A stretch of DNA of 64,000 nucleotides from an uncultured Methanobrevibacter sp. (GTDB lineage: Archaea > Methanobacteriota > Methanobacteria > Methanobacteriales > Methanobacteriaceae). Each line of letters starts with the position of its first letter. Position 1 is the stretch's first letter. The stretch is taken from NCBI RefSeq assembly GCF_947166415.1, contig NZ_CAMVEE010000001.1, forward strand, positions 41,124 to 105,123, written 5' to 3'. The notes below the pieces were generated by a model. It worked only from the letters and a program-made list of their open reading frames with translations. It made no database searches and was not told the origin of the DNA. Of the stretch, positions 27,542-37,889 are shown in pieces. A program made the position numbers and the translations under genes.

Positions 27542-30500
27542 TTAATCTTTTACAATGTTTATTGTGCCCCAATAGGATGCCTTTTTGTAGTTCACGTCCT
27601 CAAAGAGGAGAGTGAACGCATTGCTGCCGACATTGAATTTCACACTGCCGACATTGAATATTACGACACCATTGCTGTTGGTCTTGGCAGTAATGGTTTT
27701 ACCACCAATATTGATAGAGACCTGTTTTCCGCCGATACCTTTATCTTTACTGTCTTTTAAAGTAGCAGTGATCTGCTTCTTGCTTTCACTGACTTTATAA
27801 GATGCTTTGATTGGTTTTACATCGACAAATTTTGATGGCTCTTTCATCGCATTGAACCAGACAGCATAGGTGGAAGGCCTATATTGGGAATCTCCTCTAA
27901 AGATAAGACGTGAGAAAATCTTATCTGCATGTATAAGCATTTCTGTAGTAAGTTGGATTTGTCCCCATCCGTCTTTTCCGGTTTTTACGTAATAGACCTT
28001 ACTGTGCACACTGAATTCAATAGTCCTGCCGGCGATACCATTACCCTCTTTATCAACCAATCTGAATTTATATAACTGACCATAATTGAAGATAAATGGT
28101 TTATATACCGGTTTGATGTAACTAGCTATTCTTACTAATTTGACACTTCCTGTAGCATTGCTTGGCAGGAATTTGTTATTTCCTTCGTAAGAAGCGACAA
28201 TTGAATAGGTTTTAGCATCTAAATTCTTAAATTTAAATACTGCAACGCCATCAACTACAGTAGCTGTACTGTTTTTATTATTGAATGTTAGAGTTACACT
28301 TCCGCCATCAACAACTTCAGTGGAATTAACATTTACTGTAATTTCAACATCGAATCCATCCACAGTTACGTTGATAGTTGTGTTGGTTGGAGCTTTTTCC
28401 ATGTTTAAAGAAGTGGAACAGGTTTCATTGGAATAGTTGTCATCACCTAAATAAGTGACAGTTACATTATGTGGACCTGGACTTAAATCGGAAATGGCTG
28501 CTTTAGCAACACCATTTTCAATTTCAGCAAAATTAGCTGGCTTATCATCAACCTTGATTAAAACATAGCCTGTTGCATCGTCAGGAACATCAACAGTGAC
28601 GTTTACATCATCAAGAACAGTGCCCACTTCAACACTAACGTTCATGTTTGGTTCAGCTTTAGTAACTTCTAAAGTATTATTGCCAACAGATTCTGCGAAT
28701 ATCTCATCACCCTCGTAATATGCAGAAACTGTATGATTGCCCACAGCCAATCCAGAAACCGGCATTGTTACAGTGCCGTTTACAAGGTCTAGCGGATCAT
28801 ATGCTATTCCATCAATTACAATGGTCACACTGCCTGTAGGATATTCAGGCACAACGCTTGCAGCATCATTTGCTTTTTCAATTGTATTATTGTCCTTATC
28901 GATATAGACGGTCACATCAGAATCACCAAATTTAGGCACAACAGTTACGGTAACGTTAGCAACATCACCGACTTTGTTGTTTTCTGATGGAGTAACGACG
29001 ACTTCAGTATCGATTGGTAAAACGAATACGCCTACATATGTATTTACTCCAGTGTATTTGTCATCACCTGAGTAAATGAATGGTAGATTGTCATAATCGC
29101 CAACATCCAAGACAGGAAGCATTATAAGAACTTCACCATCATCAAGAACTCCAGTATATGGTACGCCATCAACTATGACAGTAACATTACCTGTTGCATC
29201 CTCATAGAAAATTTCCATTATTACGCTGGAATTTGTACCGTATGGGCCAATGGAACCTAAGCGGCGCACATCACTTTCTGTAAGGTTGACTTTAACTCTA
29301 ATACTGTAATTCATGATCTCTGAAGCATTATAGTTATCGTCACCGGTATATTGTACACCGACAATATGAGTGCCGTTGGTCAAATCTTCAATAATGATTT
29401 CATCGCCAACATTGAAAGTTCCATATTCTTTGCCATCAACATAAACTTTTATTTCACCAGTTGCATCACTAGGATCAACAGTCACTGTTACAGTGACATT
29501 ATCTCCTTCTAAAGCTTCACTAGGAACGTCAGCACTAATGGATGCAGCAGCTTTGGATACATTGAATAAGTCACTGGCATTTGAAGCACCATAATTAATG
29601 TCGCCTTCAAATACTGCAGAAGCGTTATAATTATCACCCACAGCCAATCCAGTTACATTTGCTGATCCTTTACCATTTTCAATTGCAATATTATAAGTTT
29701 TTCCGTCAATAGTTACAGCAACTACAACATCAGTTACATTGTTGCCCGCTTTATCGGTTAATGTAGCTTCAATTATAGCATCTTCGCCATAAGCAATGTT
29801 TTCAACATTGATTGTTAAGACTGTTTCCGCTTTAACTGCAAATATGGTTGAATTAATCACTTTGTTGTAATTTTGATTGGAGAATATTGCAACAGCACTG
29901 TATAGTCCTGCCGGTAAATCAGTTACATTGAATGTAGCAGTACCGTTAACAGTGGTTACATTGTATTCTGTGTTATTTACAATTACTGTGAATGTTTCAT
30001 TTAATTTCACATTGTTTAAACCATATAATTCAACAGTTACGGTTGCATTTTCACCCTGAAGAATGTCATCTACTGTTACGATTAAAGTAGCGTTTCCTTT
30101 AGGAACATCCAGAATACCGATGTAGGTTACTAAATTGTCGGTAGTTGCATAAGTCATGTTGACAATTTTTTGACCTCCAATTTCAACAGTGTAGTTGGCT
30201 TCATACAATGCTGTTTCGGCATTATAAACTGTGGATAAAGCCACTCCATCAACAACTATTTGGAATTTATCGTCGTTAATCAAGTTACCGTTATCGTCTG
30301 TGACTTTAGCAGTAATTACTACTTTCTCACCTATTCTAGCAGGAACAGTAGTGTTGCCTAAAACAATAATATTAATTGTGGAATTGATTGTACCGCCACT
30401 TACTATTTCTGCTTTAGTGGATGATATGGTGTTATTGAATAAACTTAATACAGTCTCATCAGTGCTATAAATGGTACTGCCATCACCAGCCTTATTGCCA

Positions 30501-33500
30501 TTGAATGTACAATCATAGATATTTGTAATACTTTGAAGATTATAAATAATTCCAGTAGATTCAGCGGTGTTATCAGTGAAAGTGGAATTAAATATTTCTA
30601 AAGGTCCAAATACAACATATATTGCACCACCTTCATGAGCACTATTGTTAATGAATTTGGAATTAGTTATAACAGTATCTATGCCTGCAGAGATAGCGCC
30701 AGCAGAGCCTCCATCTTCTTCAGAATTCATAGCAACATTGTCAGTGAATACACAATTATCAATATTGATACTACCATGACCTATCCAGATAGCACCACCT
30801 TCACCGCCATCGAGTTGATTTCCACTAGCGGTATTGTTAGTGAATACAGAATCGGTTACAGTAAGGTTTGCATTATCAATATTGATTGCACCACCCGCAA
30901 ATCCAGTATTGTTATCAAATGTGCTGCGGGTTATGGTAAGATTACCACCATCACTACTTATAGCACCCCAACCGATAGTTGTATATTTATTATCATTATT
31001 GATGAAAGTACAATCATTAATGCTTAATTCTGTGAAAGTACGAATAGCGCACATAGAATCTGCAAATGTAATGTTATTGAAAGTTACTACACCATCAGCA
31101 GCATTAACTTGGAAAATTCTTGACACAACACTACCGTTTATGGTGTGATTATTACCGTTGATTGTCAATGTACTATTGATTGGTATAGCATAAATGTATT
31201 CATGATCGAATTCCGCATAATAAGCAAAGTCATAAGTTAAGTTCAACACGCCATCATGATTTGCGATAGCATCTAGAATTTTTCCAGCCAAATCAGTGAA
31301 AGTACCTTTAATGTTTCTTAAAGTTGCAGTTTTAACGATTAAGTTTTCCTCAACAGGATAAGTCATGTTAGCAACATAAACACCTAAAACATCATTGGTG
31401 TAGGTTCCTTGGTATAAACCTGAAGTACTGTTAAATACAGCATGTACAATGGTTCCATTAATGTCAAAGTCGAAGTTGATATCCTTAATTAAGTTATTGT
31501 TATCATCTGTTACTTTAGCAGTGATTAAAACTTCATCAATAAAGTCCACAGTCATATTATTTAAAACAACAACATTAATCTCAGAAACAATAACACCATA
31601 ATAATCACCAATGTCCGCGCTTGTTGAACTGATTGTGTTATTGGATAAAGCTAATTTACCATCGTTTGAAATAGCATTACCCCATTCGGCAGTATTACCA
31701 CTAAAGTCTGAATCTTTAACAGTTACAACAGCATCTCCACCAGTCCAAAGGTATACAGCACCACCATCACTAGCAGTGTTGTCAGTGAAAGTACAATTGT
31801 CAATCAATGAATCCTGATCAACACCAGCAAAACTTACAGCACCACCAGTATTAGCAGAGTTAGCAATGAAAGTAGAATTAGTAATACTAGCCTTAGCACC
31901 ACTAGGGAATACCACAATTGCTCCACCTTGAGTATTAGAAGTACCAGAACTTCCAACACCAACACCCTTGTTGTTTTCAAAAGTACAATTATCAACAACT
32001 AACTCAGATGACTCAACAAATATTGCACCACCGAAAGTAGCGTTGTTACCCTCAAACTTGGTGTTTTCAACAGTTAAGGTGTAAGGATTATTATTCATAT
32101 ATCCAAGAGAGCTTATAGCTCCACCCCAGGAACCAGTGTTGTTAGCGAAGTAAGAGTTATTAATTAAAGTGTCACCAGAAGTTACAACAACACCGACAAG
32201 CAAGTCACCAGCATTGCCGTTACGGATGACAATATCCTTAACGCTGTTGGTAATGTTAGTGTTATTAATAGTTAAAGTACCATTCAAGTTGTAAATAGCA
32301 GCTCCACCATTATCATCATTTCTAGTACGGAAAGTAATATCATTCTTATCAAATACGCAATGGTCAACATTTAAAGTACTTTCAGAATAGATTGCACCAC
32401 CACGATAAACAGCAGTGTTATCAGTGAAATTGGAATTGGATATCTCCGCAGATGCAAATGCAAATTCTATAGCACCACCATAATCAGCACTGTTGTTGGT
32501 GAAGTTAGAATTATTTATAATAACATGACCACTTGAACTGATAGCACCACCTTTAGGAGCATACTCAGGAGAAACTGCGCTAGTAGATGCAATATTGTTA
32601 GTAAATACACAATTATTCACAGTAAGTGTTTGCTCCTCATTACCAGCGCTGATAGCACCACCAGTACCGGAATCAATACCGTCTCCAACAGCTTTATTGT
32701 CAGTGAATACACAGTTAGTCAGTGTAACATTAGCACCTTCTACATCTATTGCACCACCATCTCTAGCAGTATTATTAATGAATACGCTATCAGTTATTAC
32801 AAGTTCACCGGTGAAACTACTTATAGCACCTCCCTCGTCATAGCCACCATCATAGTAATCGGTATTGTTGATGAATGCACAGTTATTAATAATTAATTTA
32901 GAAGTAGTCAAAACAGCACCAGCATAAGCGTTTGCAAATGTAACATTATTGAATGTTGCGACATTTTCAAGCTGAATATTGAAAATTCCAGATAAATTAC
33001 TACCGCTTATAGTATGATTATTACCATTGACTGTTAATAATGAAGTTCCTTGAATAACTATGCCCTCAATATAAACCTCATCAATCTCAGGAGTGTATGC
33101 AAAGTCATAAGTTAAGTTCAACACGCCATCATGATATAAGATTGCATCCGTAATCTTTCCAGCTAAATCGGTGAAAGTACCTTTAATGTTTCTTAAAATT
33201 CCAGTTTTAAGGACATTGTTTGTTAAACCAGTGATTCCACTATAATTGGCACTTACTAAATAGTTACCTAAAGCTTCAGGAGTAAATGCTACTTCATAGA
33301 CATATTCGTCAGATAATGTCGCATTGGTTTTATAACCAACAGCATCGATCAATACTGTCATATTGAAAGTATCGAAACCTGTAATCTTGTTGTTGTTGTC
33401 ATCTAGAACAACCACATCGATAGTTACCGGAGCATCGGATACGACTTTGGTTTCATTGTTAAGTACAACAGTGTATGTCTGGGTAGTAATGGTTCCCAAG

Positions 33501-36500
33501 TTGTTGTATATTGCGTTTGATATTGTATTTCTGGATAAAGCTAAAGTTCCATCATTATAAATGGAATGACTATTTTCATTGCATTTGTTGTCTGTAAATT
33601 CAGAAATGGAAATAGTGGCTTGCTTAGCTTTGACAATGTAAACTGCTGCACCTTGAGTTGCATTGTTACCTGTTAAAGTGGAATCTGTAAGGATTAAATT
33701 ACCGTTATCATAGATGGCTCCACCTAACTTAGCGGAGTTTTCATCAAATACTCCATTATCAATGTTTAGAGCTTTTTGTGTGTATATAGCTCCACCGTTT
33801 GCAACTGCCTTATTTGAAGTGAAGTTAGAATAGACCATGCCAACATTTGCATTTGCCCAAAGTGCTCCACCATTACTGCCTGCAGTATTCATGTCGAATT
33901 TTGAATTTTTGATATTTGTATGAGCTTGATTACCAAGCCAAATAGCTCCACCAGTAGTTTTTGCACTATTTGAAGTGAAATTAGAGTCTGTAATGGTAGA
34001 TGCACCATAAGCATTTATAGCTCCACCAGATGTACTTCTTGCTACATTAGATGTAAATGAAGTGTTGGTGATTGTAAGTGCTCCATTGTAAATAGCTCCA
34101 CCACTGTTAGCCTCATTTTCTGTGAATTTTGAATTATCAATGGAAAGTGTCCTAGCTTGAACAAGTGCAATAGCTCCTCCATTGTTAGTTGTTGCAATAT
34201 TTTTGGAGAATTCGGAGTTATTGATTTTATTATTGTACTGATTATAATAAATTGCACCGCCCATATAATTAGCTTCGTTATCTTCGAAAACACATGAATC
34301 AGTTAAAGAGTATTGATTATTGTAATAGATGGCCCCACCTTCATAATTTGCATAATTCTCTTTGAAAGTGGAATTGGCAACTATTGTTCCATAATGTTCA
34401 TCACGGATTGCTCCACCTAGATTTTTGCCTCTGTTGGTTGTACTTAAAACACGATTTTTAATGAATACGGAATCGTTGATTAGTATTTGAGCATCATTAG
34501 AAATTCCGCTTCCAATAAGAATAGCACCACCAGTATACTCAGCAAAGTTTTCCTCAAAGGTACAGTTATTTATAATACCAGTAGTTTTATCACCACCCAT
34601 AGCTATGGCACCACCACAACTGTTTAAAGTGCCTGCACTACCGGTTCCTCTAACCTCATTGCCTTTAAAGGTACTGTTTTTAACGTTAAATGTAGCAGAG
34701 TTTATATCAATACCTGCACCATTGTATGCAAAGTTATCAATGAAAGTACATGAGTCAACATCTAAAGTAGCGGCATCATTTTGACCATTGACATTTATTG
34801 CTCCACCATAACATGCGGAGTTGTTTTTAAACAATGATCCTTTAACGGTTGCGCTAGAATCCAAAAGTTCTACTGCTGCGCTGATCAAATCGCCTCCATT
34901 ATTACGGACAACGATATCCTTTACATTGTTAGTGACATTGCTGTTTAAAAGAGTCAAATCACCATTTTTCATAAAGATGGCTGCTCCACCATTTCCATTT
35001 ATTGCCCTGTTAGTAATGTCATTGCTGTCTAAAAGGGAATTGTTAATGTTAACGGTGCCTTCAGAATAAATTGCACCACCACGATTGGTAGCATTATTAT
35101 AAATAAATTTCACATGATCAGCATTTAAAGTAGCGCCGGCGTCAACATAAACACCTGCACCATCATCGGCTGCACCGTGACAGATAGTTAAATTGTTCAA
35201 AGTCAAAGTAACCCCTTCAATCACTTTGAATATTCTGTATGAATCGTTACCGCAAATAGAATAACCATTACCGTTGATAGTTAAATCAAAAGTGATAACA
35301 ACTCCTTCAGGGAAATTATCACCGTCATAAGATGTATTATAAGTAAAATTATAAGCTAAATTTAAAGCACCATCAATAGCATTATCTATTTGATATTGCA
35401 AATCAGTGTAAGTTCCTTTTATAGGTGTTACCGCTAACTCATATAATTGTTCAATAGCATTGTACTGAGCATTTGCTGCTACGGTAGCCTTAATTTCATA
35501 AATTCCCGGAGCCAAACCTTCAAAAGTAGTGCTGCCCACTCCATTTTTAGGAGTAATGGATTTTGTTTCGCCGGCAATAGTGATTTTTACAGCCTGATTT
35601 ACAGGTGTTCCGTTACGGGAAAGCTTTACATTAACTGTAACAATGCCTGGATAAGTAATATTCTCATAAGTTACTTCCAATAATCTATCTACAGGAATTA
35701 CAGTGACATAAGCGATTTTTTGAGTTATAAGAGAACTATCAGCATATGGGAAAGTAGCTCTTGTGTTACCCATGTAAATTTGACCTGTTTTAAAAATTTC
35801 AATATCTGCTTCATATAATCCTGTTTCTTCATTGAATGTGAGTTTTCCAGGAGAAGAACCAGAAATGACTGATGGACCACACCAGATTCCTATCTTATCA
35901 TTATAAGTTCTTATTATATTGCCGTTATCGTCAGTTACTTTCGCATTTACGGTGAATGGAGTAAATGCCGGAAGATTATAAGTCTGATTATCGTTGATTG
36001 TGATAATAACTTCAGAAGTCATTTTTCCATTCTGACTTAGGTAAATGCCCCAATCATCTTCAATAACATTGCCATCCAATGAGAGGGTTCCTCCGTTGTA
36101 AATTGAATTTCCTTGAGGAGCTTCATTGCCTGAGAAATTGGAATCGGATACACTGAGGAAACCTACGTGTACGATTGCTCCCCCTTGTTCAATAGCGGTG
36201 TTATCATTGAAATTGCATCCGCTTACCACAGCTGTGTGTTCAGCATCGTCAGTACCGGAATAGATTGCACCACCGATATTTGCACCATTGCCTGTGAAAT
36301 TAGAATCTTTTATATTTCCTTCAGATTTGGCGCCATCAAATGCAACTCCACCACCGACAGACACATAACCCGGACTGCCGATACCAATTGCCTGGTTATT
36401 GATGAAATTACATTTATCAATATTGAATGCACTATCTCCTATATTGATACCTGCACCGTTATACGCCCTGTTATCGGTGAAGTTGGAGTTAGTTACTATT

Positions 36501-37492
36501 AGCTCGTCCAGTGTATCATCCTGATTGATAATGCTTAATGCGCCACCATAACATGCAGAGTTGTTTTTAAATAAACAGTTGCGTACTGTAGCGCTGCTGT
36601 CAACAAGAGCTACAACACTTTCAAGCAAATCACGTTCTTCATCTTCAGTAGTTCTATATTTGAAGTTTTTGCCGTTGTTAATGATTCTAGTATCTAAAAG
36701 AGTAAGGAAAGAGTTTTTTACATAAATTGCCGCCCCACCATTAAGCTGGTTTTGAGCACGGTAAGTGACATCGTTTCCATCTAAAACAGAATAATAAATA
36801 TCAACAAAACCTTCGGAATAGACTGCTCCACCACGATAGACCGCAACATTATTGGTGAAAGTAGTTTGAAGAGAAGTAAAGGAAGAACCTTGGTCAACAA
36901 ATACGGCACCACCATTATCAGCAGCACCATTAGTTAAAGTTACATCTGATATTTGTAAAAATGAATTATCTGTGACTTTAAAAATTCTATTAGAATCGCT
37001 ACCACTAATAGTATAACCACTTCCGACAATATACATGTTACTGTCAATAATTATACCATCAGGGAAGTTTTCACCATCATATTCAGGGTCATAAGCAAAG
37101 TTATAAGGCAATACTAAACGACCACCGGCAGCCTCTTCAATTTGAGCCTGCAAATCAGTGAAAGTACCAGGTTTAGCATCAATTCCTAAAATTGGATCAG
37201 ATTCAACGTTTGCAATATCGGAAGTTTGAGTATCATTTTCCAACTTTACATCATTGCCTGCCTGAATATCATCTTCTAAATTAGTTAATGTCTTTTCAAC
37301 ACGATTATCTCCAGAATTGTCATCTCCGATGATGACTTCATCTGGATTATCAATTGTTAATATTCCATCATCATCAGCGCCGACATCATCGATACCGATT
37401 ACTCCATCAGTATCCGTAGCACTTACGGCACCCATAATTAAAAGAGAAATTAAAACAATTGAAAAAAGCGCACTGAACTTAAATTTCTTCAA
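27542..37492 (-). CDS. Giant secreted adhesin-like protein with four beta-helix modules and Ig-like tail
   Basis: About 3316 aa, the largest gene in the window. I chose a TTG start at 37492 because AGGAGG lies 7 nt upstream and the product begins with a signal peptide ('KKFKFSALFSIVLISLLIMG', cut near 'AVSATD'). An upstream TTG at 37546 would put the ribosome site inside the coding sequence. Four modules of 1.9-2.2 kb begin near 37160, 35410, 33180 and 31300 with 'GTFTDLQ' or 'GTFTDLAGKI', continue with an 'NGNNHTISG'-like strand, then a Pmp-like parallel beta-helix full of 'GGAI' and 'NNTA' turns, and end in an Ig-like domain. From about 30060 to the stop there are seven or eight Ig-like domains, several with the 'YTGDDNYNAS' end strand. 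No C-terminal anchor is seen. A surface adhesin role is inferred from the family. Confidence 0.87.
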   Translation of the reverse strand: MKKFKFSALFSIVLISLLIMGAVSATDTDGVIGIDDVGADDDGILTIDNPDEVIIGDDNSGDNRVEKTLTNLEDDIQAGNDVKLENDTQTSDIANVESDPILGIDAKPGTFTDLQAQIEEAAGGRLVLPYNFAYDPEYDGENFPDGIIIDSNMYIVGSGYTISGSDSNRIFKVTDNSFLQISDVTLTNGAADNGGAVFVDQGSSFTSLQTTFTNNVAVYRGGAVYSEGFVDIYYSVLDGNDVTYRAQNQLNGGAAIYVKNSFLTLLDTRIINNGKNFKYRTTEDEERDLLESVVALVDSSATVRNCLFKNNSACYGGALSIINQDDTLDELIVTNSNFTDNRAYNGAGINIGDSAFNIDKCNFINNQAIGIGSPGYVSVGGGVAFDGAKSEGNIKDSNFTGNGANIGGAIYSGTDDAEHTAVVSGCNFNDNTAIEQGGAIVHVGFLSVSDSNFSGNEAPQGNSIYNGGTLSLDGNVIEDDWGIYLSQNGKMTSEVIITINDNQTYNLPAFTPFTVNAKVTDDNGNIIRTYNDKIGIWCGPSVISGSSPGKLTFNEETGLYEADIEIFKTGQIYMGNTRATFPYADSSLITQKIAYVTVIPVDRLLEVTYENITYPGIVTVNVKLSRNGTPVNQAVKITIAGETKSITPKNGVGSTTFEGLAPGIYEIKATVAANAQYNAIEQLYELAVTPIKGTYTDLQYQIDNAIDGALNLAYNFTYNTSYDGDNFPEGVVITFDLTINGNGYSICGNDSYRIFKVIEGVTLTLNNLTICHGAADDGAGVYVDAGATLNADHVKFIYNNATNRGGAIYSEGTVNINNSLLDSNDITNRAINGNGGAAIFMKNGDLTLLNSNVTNNVKDIVVRNNGGDLISAAVELLDSSATVKGSLFKNNSACYGGAINVNGQNDAATLDVDSCTFIDNFAYNGAGIDINSATFNVKNSTFKGNEVRGTGSAGTLNSCGGAIAMGGDKTTGIINNCTFEENFAEYTGGAILIGSGISNDAQILINDSVFIKNRVLSTTNRGKNLGGAIRDEHYGTIVANSTFKENYANYEGGAIYYNNQYSLTDSCVFEDNEANYMGGAIYYNQYNNKINNSEFSKNIATTNNGGAIALVQARTLSIDNSKFTENEANSGGAIYNGALTITNTSFTSNVARSTSGGAINAYGASTITDSNFTSNSAKTTGGAIWLGNQAHTNIKNSKFDMNTAGSNGGALWANANVGMVYSNFTSNKAVANGGAIYTQKALNIDNGVFDENSAKLGGAIYDNGNLILTDSTLTGNNATQGAAVYIVKAKQATISISEFTDNKCNENSHSIYNDGTLALSRNTISNAIYNNLGTITTQTYTVVLNNETKVVSDAPVTIDVVVLDDNNNKITGFDTFNMTVLIDAVGYKTNATLSDEYVYEVAFTPEALGNYLVSANYSGITGLTNNVLKTGILRNIKGTFTDLAGKITDAILYHDGVLNLTYDFAYTPEIDEVYIEGIVIQGTSLLTVNGNNHTISGSNLSGIFNIQLENVATFNNVTFANAYAGAVLTTSKLIINNCAFINNTDYYDGGYDEGGAISSFTGELVITDSVFINNTARDGGAIDVEGANVTLTNCVFTDNKAVGDGIDSGTGGAISAGNEEQTLTVNNCVFTNNIASTSAVSPEYAPKGGAISSSGHVIINNSNFTNNSADYGGAIEFAFASAEISNSNFTDNTAVYRGGAIYSESTLNVDHCVFDKNDITFRTRNDDNGGAAIYNLNGTLTINNTNITNSVKDIVIRNGNAGDLLVGVVVTSGDTLINNSYFANNTGSWGGAISSLGYMNNNPYTLTVENTKFEGNNATFGGAIFVESSELVVDNCTFENNKGVGVGSSGTSNTQGGAIVVFPSGAKASITNSTFIANSANTGGAVSFAGVDQDSLIDNCTFTDNTASDGGAVYLWTGGDAVVTVKDSDFSGNTAEWGNAISNDGKLALSNNTISSTSADIGDYYGVIVSEINVVVLNNMTVDFIDEVLITAKVTDDNNNLIKDINFDFDINGTIVHAVFNSTSGLYQGTYTNDVLGVYVANMTYPVEENLIVKTATLRNIKGTFTDLAGKILDAIANHDGVLNLTYDFAYYAEFDHEYIYAIPINSTLTINGNNHTINGSVVSRIFQVNAADGVVTFNNITFADSMCAIRTFTELSINDCTFINNDNKYTTIGWGAISSDGGNLTITRSTFDNNTGFAGGAINIDNANLTVTDSVFTNNTASGNQLDGGEGGAIWIGHGSINIDNCVFTDNVAMNSEEDGGSAGAISAGIDTVITNSKFINNSAHEGGAIYVVFGPLEIFNSTFTDNTAESTGIIYNLQSITNIYDCTFNGNKAGDGSTIYSTDETVLSLFNNTISSTKAEIVSGGTINSTINIIVLGNTTVPARIGEKVVITAKVTDDNGNLINDDKFQIVVDGVALSTVYNAETALYEANYTVEIGGQKIVNMTYATTDNLVTYIGILDVPKGNATLIVTVDDILQGENATVTVELYGLNNVKLNETFTVIVNNTEYNVTTVNGTATFNVTDLPAGLYSAVAIFSNQNYNKVINSTIFAVKAETVLTINVENIAYGEDAIIEATLTDKAGNNVTDVVVAVTIDGKTYNIAIENGKGSANVTGLAVGDNYNASAVFEGDINYGASNASDLFNVSKAAASISADVPSEALEGDNVTVTVTVDPSDATGEIKVYVDGKEYGTFNVGDEIIIEDLTNGTHIVGVQYTGDDNYNASEIMNYSIRVKVNLTESDVRRLGSIGPYGTNSSVIMEIFYEDATGNVTVIVDGVPYTGVLDDGEVLIMLPVLDVGDYDNLPFIYSGDDKYTGVNTYVGVFVLPIDTEVVVTPSENNKVGDVANVTVTVVPKFGDSDVTVYIDKDNNTIEKANDAASVVPEYPTGSVTIVIDGIAYDPLDLVNGTVTMPVSGLAVGNHTVSAYYEGDEIFAESVGNNTLEVTKAEPNMNVSVEVGTVLDDVNVTVDVPDDATGYVLIKVDDKPANFAEIENGVAKAAISDLSPGPHNVTVTYLGDDNYSNETCSTSLNMEKAPTNTTINVTVDGFDVEITVNVNSTEVVDGGSVTLTFNNKNSTATVVDGVAVFKFKNLDAKTYSIVASYEGNNKFLPSNATGSVKLVRIASYIKPVYKPFIFNYGQLYKFRLVDKEGNGIAGRTIEFSVHSKVYYVKTGKDGWGQIQLTTEMLIHADKIFSRLIFRGDSQYRPSTYAVWFNAMKEPSKFVDVKPIKASYKVSESKKQITATLKDSKDKGIGGKQVSINIGGKTITAKTNSNGVVIFNVGSVKFNVGSNAFTLLFEDVNYKKASYWGTINIVKD

Positions 37493-37889
37493 TTTTAATC
37501 CTCCTAAATAAAAATTTTGATCTAAATACACACTAAATATATACAACTTATATTATATTCTAGTTGCTTAATAATATATTAAAAAAGATATTTATATCTT
37601 ATTAAATTAATCCTATAAAAATTAAAATCAAAATGAATTTAGATAAATATACTACAATTTTTCAAATAAATTATGAATAATATTCATAGTATTTTTTTGG
37701 AAGAAATTCATTACACATTAACAAAAAATTCACAATTTAGTTAATTTAAAATGCTTGCTAAATTAAAATTGTAGATTGATTAATTGAAGAATTTCAATTT
37801 TTTATAATGCAAAAATACCCATTTTGAAAATTAATGATTAACCTTAAAAAACAAAATTAATTTAAGATAACAGATATAAATTGTAAACT
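37493..37889. promoter_or_regulatory. 397-bp divergent promoter region with inverted repeats
   Basis: This spacer separates the giant adhesin (minus) from cfbB (plus). It holds no convincing ORF or structured RNA. The AGGAGG site of the adhesin is at its left edge. Three perfect inverted repeats are visible: AAGATAT-2 nt-ATATCTT (37585-37600), TATGAAT-3 nt-ATTCATA (37672-37688) and AATTGAA-4 nt-TTCAATT (37782-37799). They could be operators for either gene. No Shine-Dalgarno sequence precedes the cfbB ATG, so that mRNA may be leaderless. Confidence 0.45.

Noticed and set aside
8319..36502. Many plus-strand frames of 60-130 codons inside the adhesin genes
   Set aside because: The adhesins are rich in Asn, Thr and Val codons whose complements rarely form stops, so antisense frames appear by composition. 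None has a promoter or ribosome site, and none resembles a known family.
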